Origin: Parendozoicomonas haliclonae
Lineage (GTDB): Bacteria > Pseudomonadota > Gammaproteobacteria > Pseudomonadales > Endozoicomonadaceae
Length of the DNA: 64,000 bases
Direction: 5' to 3'
NCBI RefSeq assembly: GCF_900174585.1
Contig: NZ_FWPT01000003.1
Span: 1-64,000, forward strand
The notes beneath the pieces were generated by a model. It made no database searches. It saw only the letters and a program-made list of their open reading frames with translations, and was not told the DNA's origin. The position numbers and the translations under genes were made by a program. Position 1 is the first letter of the stretch. Every line of letters starts with the position of its first letter. Below, one piece after another: positions 17,131 through 26,791 of the stretch.

Positions 17131-18492
17131 TCAACCGAAGACCACGTTACCTTTCTTATCAAGACTCCACCGCTCCCCCGTATCGATGGCCTCAAAGTCA
17201 GCATCAAGTCTCCATCCTCCGCTCTTGAGTCGCTTCACGGTCACAGTGGTTCCGAGGTCGCTTACAGCTACCGTCAGCCCCTCATCAGTATTGATGGTGG
17301 TAGACGTTACCTTTACTGCCGCCTCCATCTTAAGGAGGTCACCCTTCAACCTCTCAAGCTCAGCCTCTGCACGACCCAAAGCCGATAACAAGGCTGCTGA
17401 CGCTGGGGATTTAGCGATTGCATCAACGATGTTAGCTATTACTGACTCTTCGGTCTTTATTGCTTGCTCACAGGCTAGGTGCGCCTCCCCCTTACCCTGC
17501 TGTATTGTCGGCAGAGCAACCTTGCAGTATTCCAGAAGGCGACTCTTGATGTGGTCTTCAGCGTACCTCAAGGGTGCTCTTTTCGTCTGACCGCACTGCC
17601 CAACTCGTGCATTTCCACAGCTTAGGTAAAGGTGTTCCTTGACTCGTTGAAGGTGCATCTTGCCACCACAAGACGCACAGAAGGTAATGCCCGACAGGGG
17701 GCTGACACGCCTATTCTGACTTGAGCTGCAGCTCTTCTTCCGCTCCTCCATCCCCAATTGAACCTGCTGAAAGACCCCTGATGTTACGAGGCCATAAGTT
17801 ACAACACGCTCATCCCTCAGGATTTTGTTCAACGTCGAACCTGACCACCGTCCACCCGTAAAGCTGACAGGGTTTTCCTTGTTCATTTGTGAGGCGATGG
17901 AGGATGTCCCTACCCCCTTGGAGGCAAGAGCGAAGATTTCAGCAAGTAACGCTGACGCATCCGTTTTAGGAACAATCTGACCATCAACTCTCGTCAGGAA
18001 GGCAGGTAGTTTACCCATACTCTCTCGACGCTTCTCCCAAGCAGCCCTTGAGCGGTCAGCTTTGACCTGTGACTCTTTATAGGCGGAATCCGCTGCGATG
18101 ATAAACATGATCAGGTCAGTGGCTTCAGCGGTCACATCATAGACACGGCCGGTCATGACATCATGCAAAACAACTCCTGCCTCTATGAGCCTGTCCAGAA
18201 GCCCAAGGGCTTTACGTGGGGACTGTCTGGTCAGACGATCACCTGACGCAACAAGAAGGGCAATCGGGGTATTTATCTCACCAGCTTCTACACTCCGAAG
18301 AAGAAGACCTAGCTCACCTTCCTCAACATTTCGGTTGTGGTAACCAGAGCGACCTATGTCTTCAAGAGTATTAACAAGCTCCAGCTCTGGATGATTGTTA
18401 AGGTAGGCTCGTATACTGTCATGCTGGCGAGCGGTTCCAGTACCCTTGATCTGTGCGGCAGTGGAGATACGGTGGTACGATATGGCTTTCAT
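17131..18492 (-). CDS. Large serine recombinase / integrase
   Basis: A 453-aa protein from ATG 18492; a longer frame to 18603 would overlap uvrB. The N-terminal resolvase domain (YHRISTAAQ, catalytic Ser10; GDRLTRQSPRKAL) is followed by a recombinase domain (about 160-260). A zinc ribbon (C272, C275, C292, C300) and a helical coiled-coil-like segment (about 310-390) come next. This is the layout of phage and IME large serine integrases, which join attP and attB without accessory DNA bending. Its position at the island edge beside uvrB suggests that it integrated the island. Confidence 0.93.
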   Translation of the reverse strand: MKAISYHRISTAAQIKGTGTARQHDSIRAYLNNHPELELVNTLEDIGRSGYHNRNVEEGELGLLLRSVEAGEINTPIALLVASGDRLTRQSPRKALGLLDRLIEAGVVLHDVMTGRVYDVTAEATDLIMFIIAADSAYKESQVKADRSRAAWEKRRESMGKLPAFLTRVDGQIVPKTDASALLAEIFALASKGVGTSSIASQMNKENPVSFTGGRWSGSTLNKILRDERVVTYGLVTSGVFQQVQLGMEERKKSCSSSQNRRVSPLSGITFCASCGGKMHLQRVKEHLYLSCGNARVGQCGQTKRAPLRYAEDHIKSRLLEYCKVALPTIQQGKGEAHLACEQAIKTEESVIANIVDAIAKSPASAALLSALGRAEAELERLKGDLLKMEAAVKVTSTTINTDEGLTVAVSDLGTTVTVKRLKSGGWRLDADFEAIDTGERWSLDKKGNVVFG

Positions 18493-18512
18493 GCTTACTA
18501 CGGCGCGGGACT

Positions 18513-18541
18513 TATTTATGAGCATGCGAGTATGCATGCAA
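18513..18541 (-). promoter_or_regulatory. Integrase promoter with palindromic spacer
   Basis: Minus-strand TTGCAT (541-536), 17 bp, TAAATA (518-513), about 20 bp before the integrase ATG. Two GCATGC palindromes (18522-18527 and 18534-18539) fill the spacer, as an operator for a repressor or the recombinase itself might. The hexamers and palindromes are seen; regulation is inferred. Confidence 0.5.
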
Positions 18542-18582
18542 ACTGATTCATAATAACCCACCTCAACAAAAGCAGGAACCCA

Positions 18583-20604
18583 ATGGTGCAGAGTTCCCCC
18601 CAATTAACCGTGGTTTCCCCCTTTCAACCGGCGGGAGACCAGCCAACAGCGATCAAGAAACTGGTTGCTGGCGCTCGAAGCGGCCTGGCCTGCCAGACCC
18701 TGCTCGGAGTGACCGGATCGGGCAAGACTTTTACCTCCGCCCATGTCATTGCCGAACTGAACCGTCCCACCCTTGTGATGGCGCCCAACAAAACTCTGGC
18801 TGCGCAGCTTTATGGGGAGTTCAAGGAGTTCTTTCCCAATAACTCCGTAGAGTATTTTGTCTCCTACTACGACTACTACCAGCCGGAAGCCTATGTTCCG
18901 TCTTCCGACACCTTTATCGAGAAAGATGCCTCGATCAACGAACATATTGAGCAGATGAGACTGTCTGCCACCAAGGCTCTACTGGAAAGAGACGACGCCA
19001 TTATTATCGCGACGGTCTCCTCCATCTATGGCCTCGGTGACCCGGAATCCTATCTGAAGATGATGATGCATCTGGTTCGGGGTGACCGGATCAATCAGCG
19101 CACGGTTTTGCGCCGTCTGGCGGAACTCCAGTACACCCGCAACGATATGGAACTGAAACGTGCCACTTACCGGGTTCGGGGCGATGTGATCGATATCTTC
19201 CCGGCGGAATCCGAAAAAGAAGCGGTGCGCCTGGAGCTCTTCGATGACGAACTGGAACAGATAAGCTGGTTTGATCCATTAACAGGAGAAGTTCTGCGCA
19301 AGGTTCCCCGGGTAACCATCTATCCGAAGACCCACTATGTCACCCCACGGGAAACCATTCTTGGCGCAATCGACTCGATCCTTGCCGAACTGGACGATCG
19401 CCTGAAGTTTCTTAAGGAGCACAACAAACTGGTTGAAGCTCAGCGCCTCGAGCAACGCACTCGCTTCGATACCGAGATGATGCTGGAACTGGGCTACTGC
19501 ACAGGCATTGAAAACTATTCACGTTATCTGTCCGGCCGCGCACCGGGTGAGCCCCCACCCACCCTGTTTGACTACCTTCCGGACAATGCTTTGCTGCTGA
19601 TTGACGAATCCCATGTCACAGTGCCTCAGATCGGGGCCATGTATAAAGGCGACCGCTCCCGCAAGGAGACGCTGGTTGAATACGGCTTCCGCCTGCCTTC
19701 GGCACTGGATAACCGGCCAATGATGTTTGATGAATGGGAGGACAAGCGTCCACAAACCATTTTTATCTCTGCCACCCCAGGCAACTATGAAAAAGATCAT
19801 CAGGATCAGGTGGTGGAACAAGTGGTTCGCCCTACCGGTCTGGTTGACCCTGAGATTGAAGTTCGCCCAGCCACAACACAGGTGGACGACCTGTTAAGTG
19901 AGATTCAAATCCGCACCTCCAAAGGCGATCGCGTACTAGTCACCACTCTGACTAAGCGCATGGCGGAAGATCTCACAGAGTACCTGGGAGAGAATGGCGT
20001 AAGGGTGCGCTACCTTCACTCTGATATTGATACCGTAGAACGAGTAGAAATCATCCGCGACCTGCGGATTGGTGCCTTTGATGTTCTGGTCGGCATCAAC
20101 CTGCTGCGGGAAGGTCTGGATATGCCGGAAGTCTCGCTGGTCGCGATACTGGATGCCGACAAGGAAGGCTTCCTGCGCAGCGACCGCTCACTTATCCAGA
20201 CTATTGGTCGTGCCGCTCGAAATGTGAATGGTAAAGCCATTCTTTATGCTGACAAGGTCACCGGCTCCATGCAGCGCGCCATGGATGAAACCGAGCGCCG
20301 CCGCCAGAAGCAGATGGACTTCAATGCCGAGCATGGTATTACTCCACAGGGCATTCGCAAAAATGTCACCGATATTCTGGAAGGTGCCGTACCCGGCAGC
20401 CGGGGCCGCCAGAAGCAGAAAGTTGCCGAGAGCAAGGCAACCTACACCAGCGCACCGGAACTGCACTCTCCACAGGATATCGCCCGCCGCATCAAGAGCC
20501 TGGAAGAACAGATGCACAAGCAGGCCAAAAACCTGGAGTTTGAAGAGGCCGCCAAGACCCGGGATGAGATTATGAAACTGAGGGAAGAATTAAAATCTTT
20601 CTGA
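18583..20604 (+). CDS. uvrB: UvrABC excinuclease subunit B
   Basis: A 673-aa protein of full family length. It is the damage-verification helicase subunit of nucleotide excision repair. Walker A GVTGSGKT is near residue 46. The damage-probing beta-hairpin region [12 protein letters not shown], the helicase motifs ([25 protein letters not shown]) and the C-terminal UVR motif that binds UvrC are all present. AGGAA precedes the ATG. The island lies just upstream and I saw no LexA-like CTG-N10-CAG box between island and gene. Confidence 0.98.
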   Translation: MVQSSPQLTVVSPFQPAGDQPTAIKKLVAGARSGLACQTLLGVTGSGKTFTSAHVIAELNRPTLVMAPNKTLAAQLYGEFKEFFPNNSVEYFVSYYDYYQPEAYVPSSDTFIEKDASINEHIEQMRLSATKALLERDDAIIIATVSSIYGLGDPESYLKMMMHLVRGDRINQRTVLRRLAELQYTRNDMELKRATYRVRGDVIDIFPAESEKEAVRLELFDDELEQISWFDPLTGEVLRKVPRVTIYPKTHYVTPRETILGAIDSILAELDDRLKFLKEHNKLVEAQRLEQRTRFDTEMMLELGYCTGIENYSRYLSGRAPGEPPPTLFDYLPDNALLLIDESHVTVPQIGAMYKGDRSRKETLVEYGFRLPSALDNRPMMFDEWEDKRPQTIFISATPGNYEKDHQDQVVEQVVRPTGLVDPEIEVRPATTQVDDLLSEIQIRTSKGDRVLVTTLTKRMAEDLTEYLGENGVRVRYLHSDIDTVERVEIIRDLRIGAFDVLVGINLLREGLDMPEVSLVAILDADKEGFLRSDRSLIQTIGRAARNVNGKAILYADKVTGSMQRAMDETERRRQKQMDFNAEHGITPQGIRKNVTDILEGAVPGSRGRQKQKVAESKATYTSAPELHSPQDIARRIKSLEEQMHKQAKNLEFEEAAKTRDEIMKLREELKSF

Positions 20605-20623
20605 AGAGAGGATTAAATATCAC

Positions 20624-20647
20624 TGTGACCTGCCTCAGCAGGTCACA
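20624..20647. terminator. Hairpin between convergent uvrB and rfaH
   Basis: A perfect 10-bp stem TGTGACCTGC/GCAGGTCACA with loop CTCA. No strong T-run follows, so termination efficiency is uncertain. Confidence 0.6.
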
Positions 20648-20662
20648 CACCCTGCAAATCCA

Positions 20663-21136
20663 TTAACTGCGAAGATTCGCCTGATCCGCAAGAATTGGCT
20701 GCTCACGACTGATGATATTCAGTAAGACCATACAACGCTGCTCGCCTTTATCACAGAGATAGATGCCTTCCAGATCAGCAAAAGGCCCATCCTTAAAGAC
20801 AACCTTCTGACCAGTCTTGAACACAGGCACACTTCTGAGATGATCCTCACGCTCCAATAAGCCATCAATCAACTCATTGGGGACGGTAGCCGGCTTGCCA
20901 CCGAACTTCACGAAGTCATAAACACCACGGGTGGAGCGCACCTTCTCCCATGGCAAAACCTCAGCATACTTCTTCTCATTCAGAAGAAAGATATACCCCG
21001 GAAACAGTGCCTCAAACGTGTCCCGTGACTTTTTCTTCATTAACGGGCAAAACGGTTCAAAGCCCTGTCTTTCAAGGTTTTCAACGGCGCGCAGCTCCTG
21101 CCGCGGGCGCGTTTTTAATAGATACCACTCATCCAT
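20663..21136 (-). CDS. rfaH: RfaH-type transcription antitermination factor
   Basis: A 157-aa NusG-paralogue. The N-terminal NGN domain begins WYLLKTRPRQELRAVENLERQ with the RfaH-typical PLMKKK and FPGYIFL segments; a KOW-like C-terminal domain follows (KTGQKVVFKDGPFADLEGI). RfaH binds RNA polymerase paused at ops elements and promotes transcription of long cell-surface operons. Its neighbours here are pyrF and the lapAB genes. No ops element was identified in the window. Confidence 0.88.
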   Translation of the reverse strand: MDEWYLLKTRPRQELRAVENLERQGFEPFCPLMKKKSRDTFEALFPGYIFLLNEKKYAEVLPWEKVRSTRGVYDFVKFGGKPATVPNELIDGLLEREDHLRSVPVFKTGQKVVFKDGPFADLEGIYLCDKGEQRCMVLLNIISREQPILADQANLRS

Positions 21137-21156
21137 AAGACCTGTCCGCCCGACAC

Positions 21157-21855
21157 TTATTGCAGGCTGTTTATTATAGAGTCCAGAACATCAACCGGAG
21201 TATTGGATTGTGTCACCGGGCGACCAACAACCAGGTAGTCGCTGCCATTCAGCATGGCCTTTGATGGTGTCACAATCCTACGCTGGTCACCACTACCAAA
21301 ACCTTCAGGACGAATACCCGGGGTGACCAATTGAAAAGATTGACCAAGTTCAGACTTCAATAACGCAGACTCCATAGCCGAACAGACGACACCATCCATG
21401 CCACTGTTTTTGGCCAAAGTCGCCAATTTGAGCACCTGCTGCTCTGGAGAACCAAAACCCAGCTCAGCCATATCTTCTGCCGACATACTGGTCAAAACCG
21501 TCACCGCAATCAGTAACGGCTTCTGCGGAAGAGTCAGCGCCTCCAGCTCTTCACGGCAGGCTTCCATCATTCTACGACCACCGGAAGCATGGACATTAAC
21601 CATCCACACCCCAAGCTCGGCAGCGGCTTTTACAGCCTTGGAAGCGGTATTGGGAATATCGTGAAATTTTAAATCGAGAAAAACATCAAAGCCCTTGGCC
21701 TGCAGAGCTTCTACAACAGCCGGGCCGGCACTGGTGAACAGTTCTTTGCCAACCTTTACCCGACACTTGGCTGGATCAAGACGATCAGCCATGGCCAGAG
21801 CCTGATCTGCATGGGGATAATCCAGAGCGATTATGAGAGGACTTGAGCAGACCAT
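21157..21855 (-). CDS. pyrF: Orotidine 5'-phosphate decarboxylase
   Basis: A 232-aa TIM-barrel enzyme converting OMP to UMP, the last step of pyrimidine synthesis. The catalytic [10 protein letters not shown] motif, the [11 protein letters not shown] start and the C-terminal [10 protein letters not shown] phosphate-binding segment are present. ATG 21855 is preferred to GTG 21870 because AGGAAG lies at good distance. It is 20 bp upstream of rfaH on the same strand. Confidence 0.96.
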   Translation of the reverse strand: MVCSSPLIIALDYPHADQALAMADRLDPAKCRVKVGKELFTSAGPAVVEALQAKGFDVFLDLKFHDIPNTASKAVKAAAELGVWMVNVHASGGRRMMEACREELEALTLPQKPLLIAVTVLTSMSAEDMAELGFGSPEQQVLKLATLAKNSGMDGVVCSAMESALLKSELGQSFQLVTPGIRPEGFGSGDQRRIVTPSKAMLNGSDYLVVGRPVTQSNTPVDVLDSIINSLQ

Positions 21856-21973
21856 AAAACTTCCTGTCACTTGAGAGTATGAGTGTCAGGTGCGGGAGTA
21901 TAAAGAAGCCAAGCCCAAATTGCATGCGTCAACTGTCGTACATTTAGGCATGACGCATAGGAATCCTCCTGAC

Positions 21974-23149
21974 TTACTCACCCTCCAACCCCATAATCGG
22001 GCGGGTACTGCCCCACTCATGGCAGCGAGGACACTGCCAATGTAACTCCTTGCCATCAAAACCACACTGACCGCAACGATAAACAGGCTTGGAATGCTCC
22101 AGGCGCCCAGTGAGATCACGAAGCATCATCAGGTTCTGGCGAGCACGCCCTTCAGCCATCTGCAGATGAATATCAATCAGGGAATTCAGCCCCTTCAGCG
22201 AAGGCCTCTTAACGATCTGCTCAGCAACAAAACGCCCCGCCTCTTTTTCACCCTGCTGCTGAGCAATCAAGCGTGCAGATGCCATAACGACCGCCGCCGA
22301 CGGCGCTTCTCTTAAACACCGCCCCAGGTAAGTGCTGAGACCACGCTGAGAGCGCAGGCGGCCATACCCCTCTTCAAGCAATCCCACACTTTCGGGAATA
22401 AAACTGCGATCCTGATCAACAATGCGCTCAAGCGCCTTGACCGCATCCTTGGGGTTATCAATCTTCAGCTCAACCTGCCCCTGCAATAGAGAGACACGGA
22501 CATTTTCAAAACTGGAACGAGCCGCCTGACGCAGATACCTTCTAGCCGATAGCACATCCGACTCACGCAGCGCCTGCTCAGCCAATTCACACAAATAGTG
22601 GGAGCGCTGACTCTCAAACCCGGAAGCTTGAACACCCTTCAGTGAACCCACCAACTGAATAGCCTTATCCCACTCCTTCTCACGCTCATAGATAGACAAG
22701 AGTGTCTGAATACTTTCCCGCCACCCCGGCCATTGCTGACGAACAATATCGAGAAGCAAAGTTTCGGCGCGATCAAACAGCCCGGCTTTTTTATAATCCC
22801 GAGCCAGCTCCAGCTGCACATCCAGCATCTGCTCACGGGTCAGACTCGGTCGCGCAAGAAGATCCTGATGGGTTTGGATCGCTCTATCCAACTCACCCCG
22901 CTGACGGAACAGCCTCCCTAAAACCATAAAGGTCTCTGCGGTATCGCTATTAATCTCTAAAGCCTTGATAAAGCTTTCAATAGCCTCATCGGTCTGCTCA
23001 TTCAATAGATAGTTCAGACCTACAAAGTATTCACTACTCAGTTGATCCGAAGAACGATGACCGGACCGACGCACACGCTCCCGCCGACCGATTAAATAAC
23101 CAATCCCAAGGGAGACAAAAATAAGAATAAAGAGGGCGAGATCCAACAT
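21974..23149 (-). CDS. lapB: Lipopolysaccharide assembly protein LapB
   Basis: A 391-aa protein. It has one N-terminal membrane anchor (about residues 3-20), a central array of TPR repeats and a C-terminal rubredoxin-like metal knuckle (CGQCG and CPRC). In E. coli LapB (YciM) controls LPS levels by recruiting LpxC to FtsH. It starts directly after the lapA stop, the usual lapAB arrangement. Confidence 0.95.
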   Translation of the reverse strand: MLDLALFILIFVSLGIGYLIGRRERVRRSGHRSSDQLSSEYFVGLNYLLNEQTDEAIESFIKALEINSDTAETFMVLGRLFRQRGELDRAIQTHQDLLARPSLTREQMLDVQLELARDYKKAGLFDRAETLLLDIVRQQWPGWRESIQTLLSIYEREKEWDKAIQLVGSLKGVQASGFESQRSHYLCELAEQALRESDVLSARRYLRQAARSSFENVRVSLLQGQVELKIDNPKDAVKALERIVDQDRSFIPESVGLLEEGYGRLRSQRGLSTYLGRCLREAPSAAVVMASARLIAQQQGEKEAGRFVAEQIVKRPSLKGLNSLIDIHLQMAEGRARQNLMMLRDLTGRLEHSKPVYRCGQCGFDGKELHWQCPRCHEWGSTRPIMGLEGE

Positions 23150-23473
23150 TCAGGAGGCCAATCCCCGCAGCGCACTGACACGAAGCTTTTGCAACTCCTT
23201 CTCACTCAGAGCCAGCTTCTTTTCCAAACGACGACTGCGAAGCAACAAACGCACAAGAACCAGCAATCCGAAAGTGACCGCCACCACAGCCCCACCAAGA
23301 AAAGCCAGAAACAGTGCCGTAGACAGCTCAACCGGGCCAGTTATCCACCCCCAGATAGCAACAGTAACTACCTGCTGATTGGAAAGAATAAGACCAGAGA
23401 AAAGCACGAGGAGAGCAACCCCTAGCAGCACAAGGCATGAGGCTTTGAGTATCTTGAACAGCCTATCGAGCAT
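23150..23473 (-). CDS. lapA: Lipopolysaccharide assembly protein LapA (DUF1049)
   Basis: A 107-aa inner-membrane protein. It has two membrane segments (about 10-32 and 47-76) followed by a basic helical tail, the LapA/YciS layout. It abuts lapB and lies downstream of ihfB on the same strand, as in related gammaproteobacteria. Confidence 0.9.
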   Translation of the reverse strand: MLDRLFKILKASCLVLLGVALLVLFSGLILSNQQVVTVAIWGWITGPVELSTALFLAFLGGAVVAVTFGLLVLVRLLLRSRRLEKKLALSEKELQKLRVSALRGLAS

Positions 23474-23565
23474 ACATTTTATCTGCCAGAAACATTTCAG
23501 GCCAACAATGAACCCGCAACCACCCTACCAACACGATACAGGTTATTGCGGAGTACCAGCCGAAG

Positions 23566-23877
23566 TTAATAGTTGCGGAAGCGCCGATCAGCCAACAGAG
23601 ATTCGTTGACTCGCTCACGCAATTCTTTACCAGGCTTGAAGTGGGGCACATATTTACCGGAGAGATCAACAGCATCACCGGTTTTGGGGTTACGCCCAAC
23701 GCGTGGCGCGCGGTAATGGAGAGAGAAGCTGCCAAACCCGCGAATCTCTATACGGTGACCACTCGAAAGCGCACCTGAGAGCTCATCAATTATGGTTTTC
23801 ACCGCCAGTTCGACATCCTTTGAGATCAAATGCCCCTGACGTTCCACCATCCTTTCAATCAACTCAGAACGAGTCAT
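23566..23877 (-). CDS. ihfB: Integration host factor subunit beta
   Basis: A 103-aa DNA-bending protein of the HU/IHF family. It has the [10 protein letters not shown] start, the family signature [23 protein letters not shown] and the beta-arm proline region. IHF heterodimers kink DNA by about 160 degrees in recombination, replication and promoter control. The start at 23877 has GGAGG upstream; the longer frame to 23904 is unlikely. It lies between rpsA and lapA, the conserved order. Confidence 0.95.
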   Translation of the reverse strand: MTRSELIERMVERQGHLISKDVELAVKTIIDELSGALSSGHRIEIRGFGSFSLHYRAPRVGRNPKTGDAVDLSGKYVPHFKPGKELRERVNESLLADRRFRNY

Positions 23878-24075
23878 ATCCACGCCTCCCGTAACAAGTC
23901 CCAAACCTTGGGAAAGCTACTGTTCTTATTATCCCCCAGCACTGACTCCAAAACACGACAAAATCAATCTACACCCCGTCATGATTCGACAACCGAGTAC
24001 AGCCACCCCAAATTAGCCAATATCCCTAAGCGAATCAAGACACTGGAAACAACTAAATCCAGAAAAGCGGCCAAT

Positions 24076-24112
24076 AAAAAAGCCACAGAGGTATAACCCC
24101 TGTGGCTTTTTG
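24076..24112 (-). terminator. Intrinsic terminator of rpsA
   Basis: The stem GCCACAG/CTGTGGC, extended by flanking A and T runs, lies about 55 bp beyond the rpsA stop. On the minus strand it is followed by a T-rich tract. Confidence 0.88.
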
Positions 24113-24165
24113 AGCTGACCATCACTAAACCATTTGAAAAGTTCAGCGACAGCCGTCAGGCAATA

Positions 24166-25842
24166 TTACTTGCCTTCCATCTGCGCCTTGATCAGGTCAC
24201 CGATGGTGGTAGGACCAGCTGTGTCGTCCTGCTTGGTACGCAGTTCCTTCATAGCGGTCTTCTCGTCAGCTTCGTCTTTGGCCTTGATGGACAGGCTGAT
24301 CACACGGTTCTTGCGATCAACGCTAACGATCTTGGCTTCAACTTCTTCGCCAGCCTTCAGCAGAGTGGTCGCATCTTCAACGCGATCACGGCTGATTTCA
24401 GACGCCTTCAGAGTACCTTCAACTTCTTCAGCCAGAACTACGGTCGCAGCCTTGGCAGTTACTTCGCTGATGGTGCCCTTAACGATGGTGCCTTTCTGGT
24501 TAGCATCAACGTAGTTGGCGAATGGATCGTTCTGCAGCTGCTTGATGCCCAGGGAGATACGCTCACGCTCTGCATCGATAGACAGAATGATGGCTTCAAC
24601 CTCATCACCCTTCTTGTAGTTGCGAACGGCTTCTTCGCCAGTTTCGTTCCAGCTGATGTCGGACAGGTGAACCAGACCGTCGATACCGCCAGGCAGACCG
24701 ATGAAGATACCGAAGTCAGTAATGGACTTGATGGTACCCTTAACAACATCGCTCTTGTTGGAGCCAGCAGCGAAGTCTTCCCATGGGTTAGCTTTGCACT
24801 GCTTAACACCCAGGGAGATACGACGACGCTCTTCGTCGATGTCCAGAACCATAACTTCAACTTCGTCACCCTGAGAAACAACTTTGCTCGGGTGGATGTT
24901 CTTGTTGGTCCAGTCCATTTCGGAAACGTGTACCAGACCTTCAACGCCTTCTTCCAGCTCAACGAAGCAGCCGTAGTCAGTCAGGTTGGTTACGTGACCG
25001 GAAACCTTGGCACCTTCTGGGAAGCGCTGCTTGATGTTGACCCATGGATCTTCACCCAGCTGCTTCAGGCCCAGGGATACGCGGTTACGCTCACGGTCGA
25101 ACTTCAGAACCTTAACCAGGATCTCGTCGCCAACGTTCACGATTTCGCCAGGATGCTTAATACGCTTCCAAGCCATGTCAGTGATGTGCAGCAGGCCGTC
25201 AACACCGCCCAGATCTACGAACGCGCCGTAGTCGGTCAGGTTCTTAACAACGCCCTTAACTTCCAGACCTTCCTGCAGGGATTCCAGCAGCTGCTCACGC
25301 TCAGCGGAGTTTTCAGCTTCCAGAACTGCACGACGGGAAACAACAACGTTGTTGCGCTTCTGGTCCAGCTTGATAACTTTGAATTCCAGCTCTTTGCCTT
25401 CCAGGTGAGCAGTGTCACGTACTGGACGAACGTCAACCAGAGAACCAGGCAGGAACGCACGGATAGTGTTAACGTCGACAGTGAAGCCGCCCTTAACCTT
25501 ACCGGAGATAACGCCCTTAACGATTTCTTCAGAAGCAAACGCAGCTTCCAGACCTTTCCAGGACTCAGCGCGCTTGGCCTTCTCACGGGACAGACGGGTT
25601 TCGCCGAAGCCGTCTTCCACTGCATCCAGAGCTACCTGAACGGTATCACCGATCTGGATGGACATTTCACCGTTTTCGTCACGGAACTGCTCTGCAGGGA
25701 TAACACCTTCAGACTTCAGACCAGCGTGAACGATTACCCAGTCACCATCGATGTCAACCACGATACCATCGATGATGGAACCTGGCTGCATTTCGATTTC
25801 TTTCAAAGACTCTTCAAAGAGTTCGGCAAAACTTTCAGTCAT
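24166..25842 (-). CDS. rpsA: 30S ribosomal protein S1
   Basis: A 558-aa protein made of six S1 (OB-fold) repeats, each with a [10 protein letters not shown] / [10 protein letters not shown] type core followed by HISDM or HLSDIS and an ISLGxKQ end. S1 binds mRNA and the small subunit and helps initiation on structured or weak-SD messages. AGGAT precedes the ATG. The 250-bp upstream gap to cmk carries an inverted repeat (listed separately) that may take part in S1 autoregulation. Confidence 0.99.
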   Translation of the reverse strand: MTESFAELFEESLKEIEMQPGSIIDGIVVDIDGDWVIVHAGLKSEGVIPAEQFRDENGEMSIQIGDTVQVALDAVEDGFGETRLSREKAKRAESWKGLEAAFASEEIVKGVISGKVKGGFTVDVNTIRAFLPGSLVDVRPVRDTAHLEGKELEFKVIKLDQKRNNVVVSRRAVLEAENSAEREQLLESLQEGLEVKGVVKNLTDYGAFVDLGGVDGLLHITDMAWKRIKHPGEIVNVGDEILVKVLKFDRERNRVSLGLKQLGEDPWVNIKQRFPEGAKVSGHVTNLTDYGCFVELEEGVEGLVHVSEMDWTNKNIHPSKVVSQGDEVEVMVLDIDEERRRISLGVKQCKANPWEDFAAGSNKSDVVKGTIKSITDFGIFIGLPGGIDGLVHLSDISWNETGEEAVRNYKKGDEVEAIILSIDAERERISLGIKQLQNDPFANYVDANQKGTIVKGTISEVTAKAATVVLAEEVEGTLKASEISRDRVEDATTLLKAGEEVEAKIVSVDRKNRVISLSIKAKDEADEKTAMKELRTKQDDTAGPTTIGDLIKAQMEGK

Positions 25843-25893
25843 TACAAATCCTGTAGAATACCTTGCCAGAGCATCCGAAACGGATGATTCACA

Positions 25894-26004
25894 AAAGTAT
25901 TGTCATCCATACCACCAGCTAGCATGGGCAAAGAGTTTTAAAGGGATAAAAGCCAGTGCTGGCCTTCGTCAACGGCTCCCACCTGAGAACCACGACAATA
26001 CTTT
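25894..26004. repeat. Separated 11-bp inverted repeat upstream of rpsA
   Basis: AAAGTATTGTC (25894-25904) and its exact complement GACAATACTTT (25994-26004) stand 89 bp apart in the rpsA leader region. They could pair to close a large RNA stem or be paired protein sites. Smaller hairpins lie within and around it. Role unknown. Confidence 0.4.
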
Positions 26005-26092
26005 CATCCCACCCTGAAAATGCCGGCCAAAGCCAGCATTCTCAATCTTGAAAATGAGTTATACCCGGAAGCTTATGAAGCGGAGACAGTGA

Positions 26093-26785
26093 TCAGATCA
26101 CGGCCTTTTTACGCATTTCTTCAAGTACACGGGCAAGCACTTCCTGAATGGTCAGTTTAGTGCTATCCAGCACGATTGCATCATCGGCTGGAATCATCGG
26201 CGCCACGGCACGATTAGCATCTTGCTCGTCACGGCGAATTATATCTTCTAAAAGGCGGTCAAGACTAACATCGACACCCTGCTCCTGCAACTGGATAAAC
26301 CGACGTTTTGCCCGTTCTTCCGCGCTGGCCGTGAGGAAAATCTTCACCGGTGCATTCGGAAACACCACCGTTCCCATATCCCGACCATCCGCAACCAGAC
26401 CCGGCAATTCGGCAAATGCCTGCTGACGGGAGAGAAGTGCGGAACGTACCGCCGGCAAGGCAGCAATTTTGGAAGCCCCAAGGCCAATCTCTTCCTGACG
26501 GATCGCCTTTTCCACCGGCTCGCCTTCAAGAATAATGCCCGGCGGCACCTGATCGCCGTCACCAGCCACAAACTGCACATCAAGATGGGCGGCCAGCACT
26601 TCCAGTGAGGCCTCATCATCCAGTGACACACCATGATTAATGGCGGCCAGTGCCGTCAGCCGGTAAAGCGCGCCACTGTCCAGCAGATGCCAACCTAACT
26701 CGCGGGCCAGCAGACCACAGACTGTTCCTTTACCGGAACCACCCGGGCCGTCAATGGTGACGACCGGTACACTGTTTTCAATCAC
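26093..26785 (-). CDS. cmk: Cytidylate kinase
   Basis: A 230-aa P-loop kinase ([13 protein letters not shown], residues about 10-22) phosphorylating CMP and dCMP. The conserved [19 protein letters not shown] and [13 protein letters not shown] segments are present. It lies 6 bp after tyrA/aroA and precedes rpsA, the standard order. Confidence 0.97.
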   Translation of the reverse strand: MIENSVPVVTIDGPGGSGKGTVCGLLARELGWHLLDSGALYRLTALAAINHGVSLDDEASLEVLAAHLDVQFVAGDGDQVPPGIILEGEPVEKAIRQEEIGLGASKIAALPAVRSALLSRQQAFAELPGLVADGRDMGTVVFPNAPVKIFLTASAEERAKRRFIQLQEQGVDVSLDRLLEDIIRRDEQDANRAVAPMIPADDAIVLDSTKLTIQEVLARVLEEMRKKAVI

Positions 26786-26791
26786 AATCGC

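Larger units (their letters stand above)
12950..18570. mobile_element. Putative integrative element between aspC and uvrB
   Basis: The stretch between two core genes that are neighbours in related bacteria carries a large serine recombinase at one edge (against uvrB), a small serine resolvase with a cluster of inverted motifs, and five or so unrecognised genes. Strand switches are frequent and no housekeeping gene is present. Exact ends were not found: I saw no convincing direct-repeat attachment site, so the coordinates are approximate. It may be an integrative mobilisable element, a phage satellite or a decayed prophage. Confidence 0.65.

Noticed and set aside
12985-18526. GAGCATG occurs at 12985-12991 and at 18520-18526, near both edges of the island, as a possible att core; TATTTAT also recurs at both edges.
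   Set aside because: Seven-base matches are expected by chance in flanks this long, and neither repeat lies in an extended region of similarity.
24667-25887. A 406-codon plus-strand frame opposite rpsA.
   Set aside because: Antisense shadow; rpsA is unambiguous on the minus strand.
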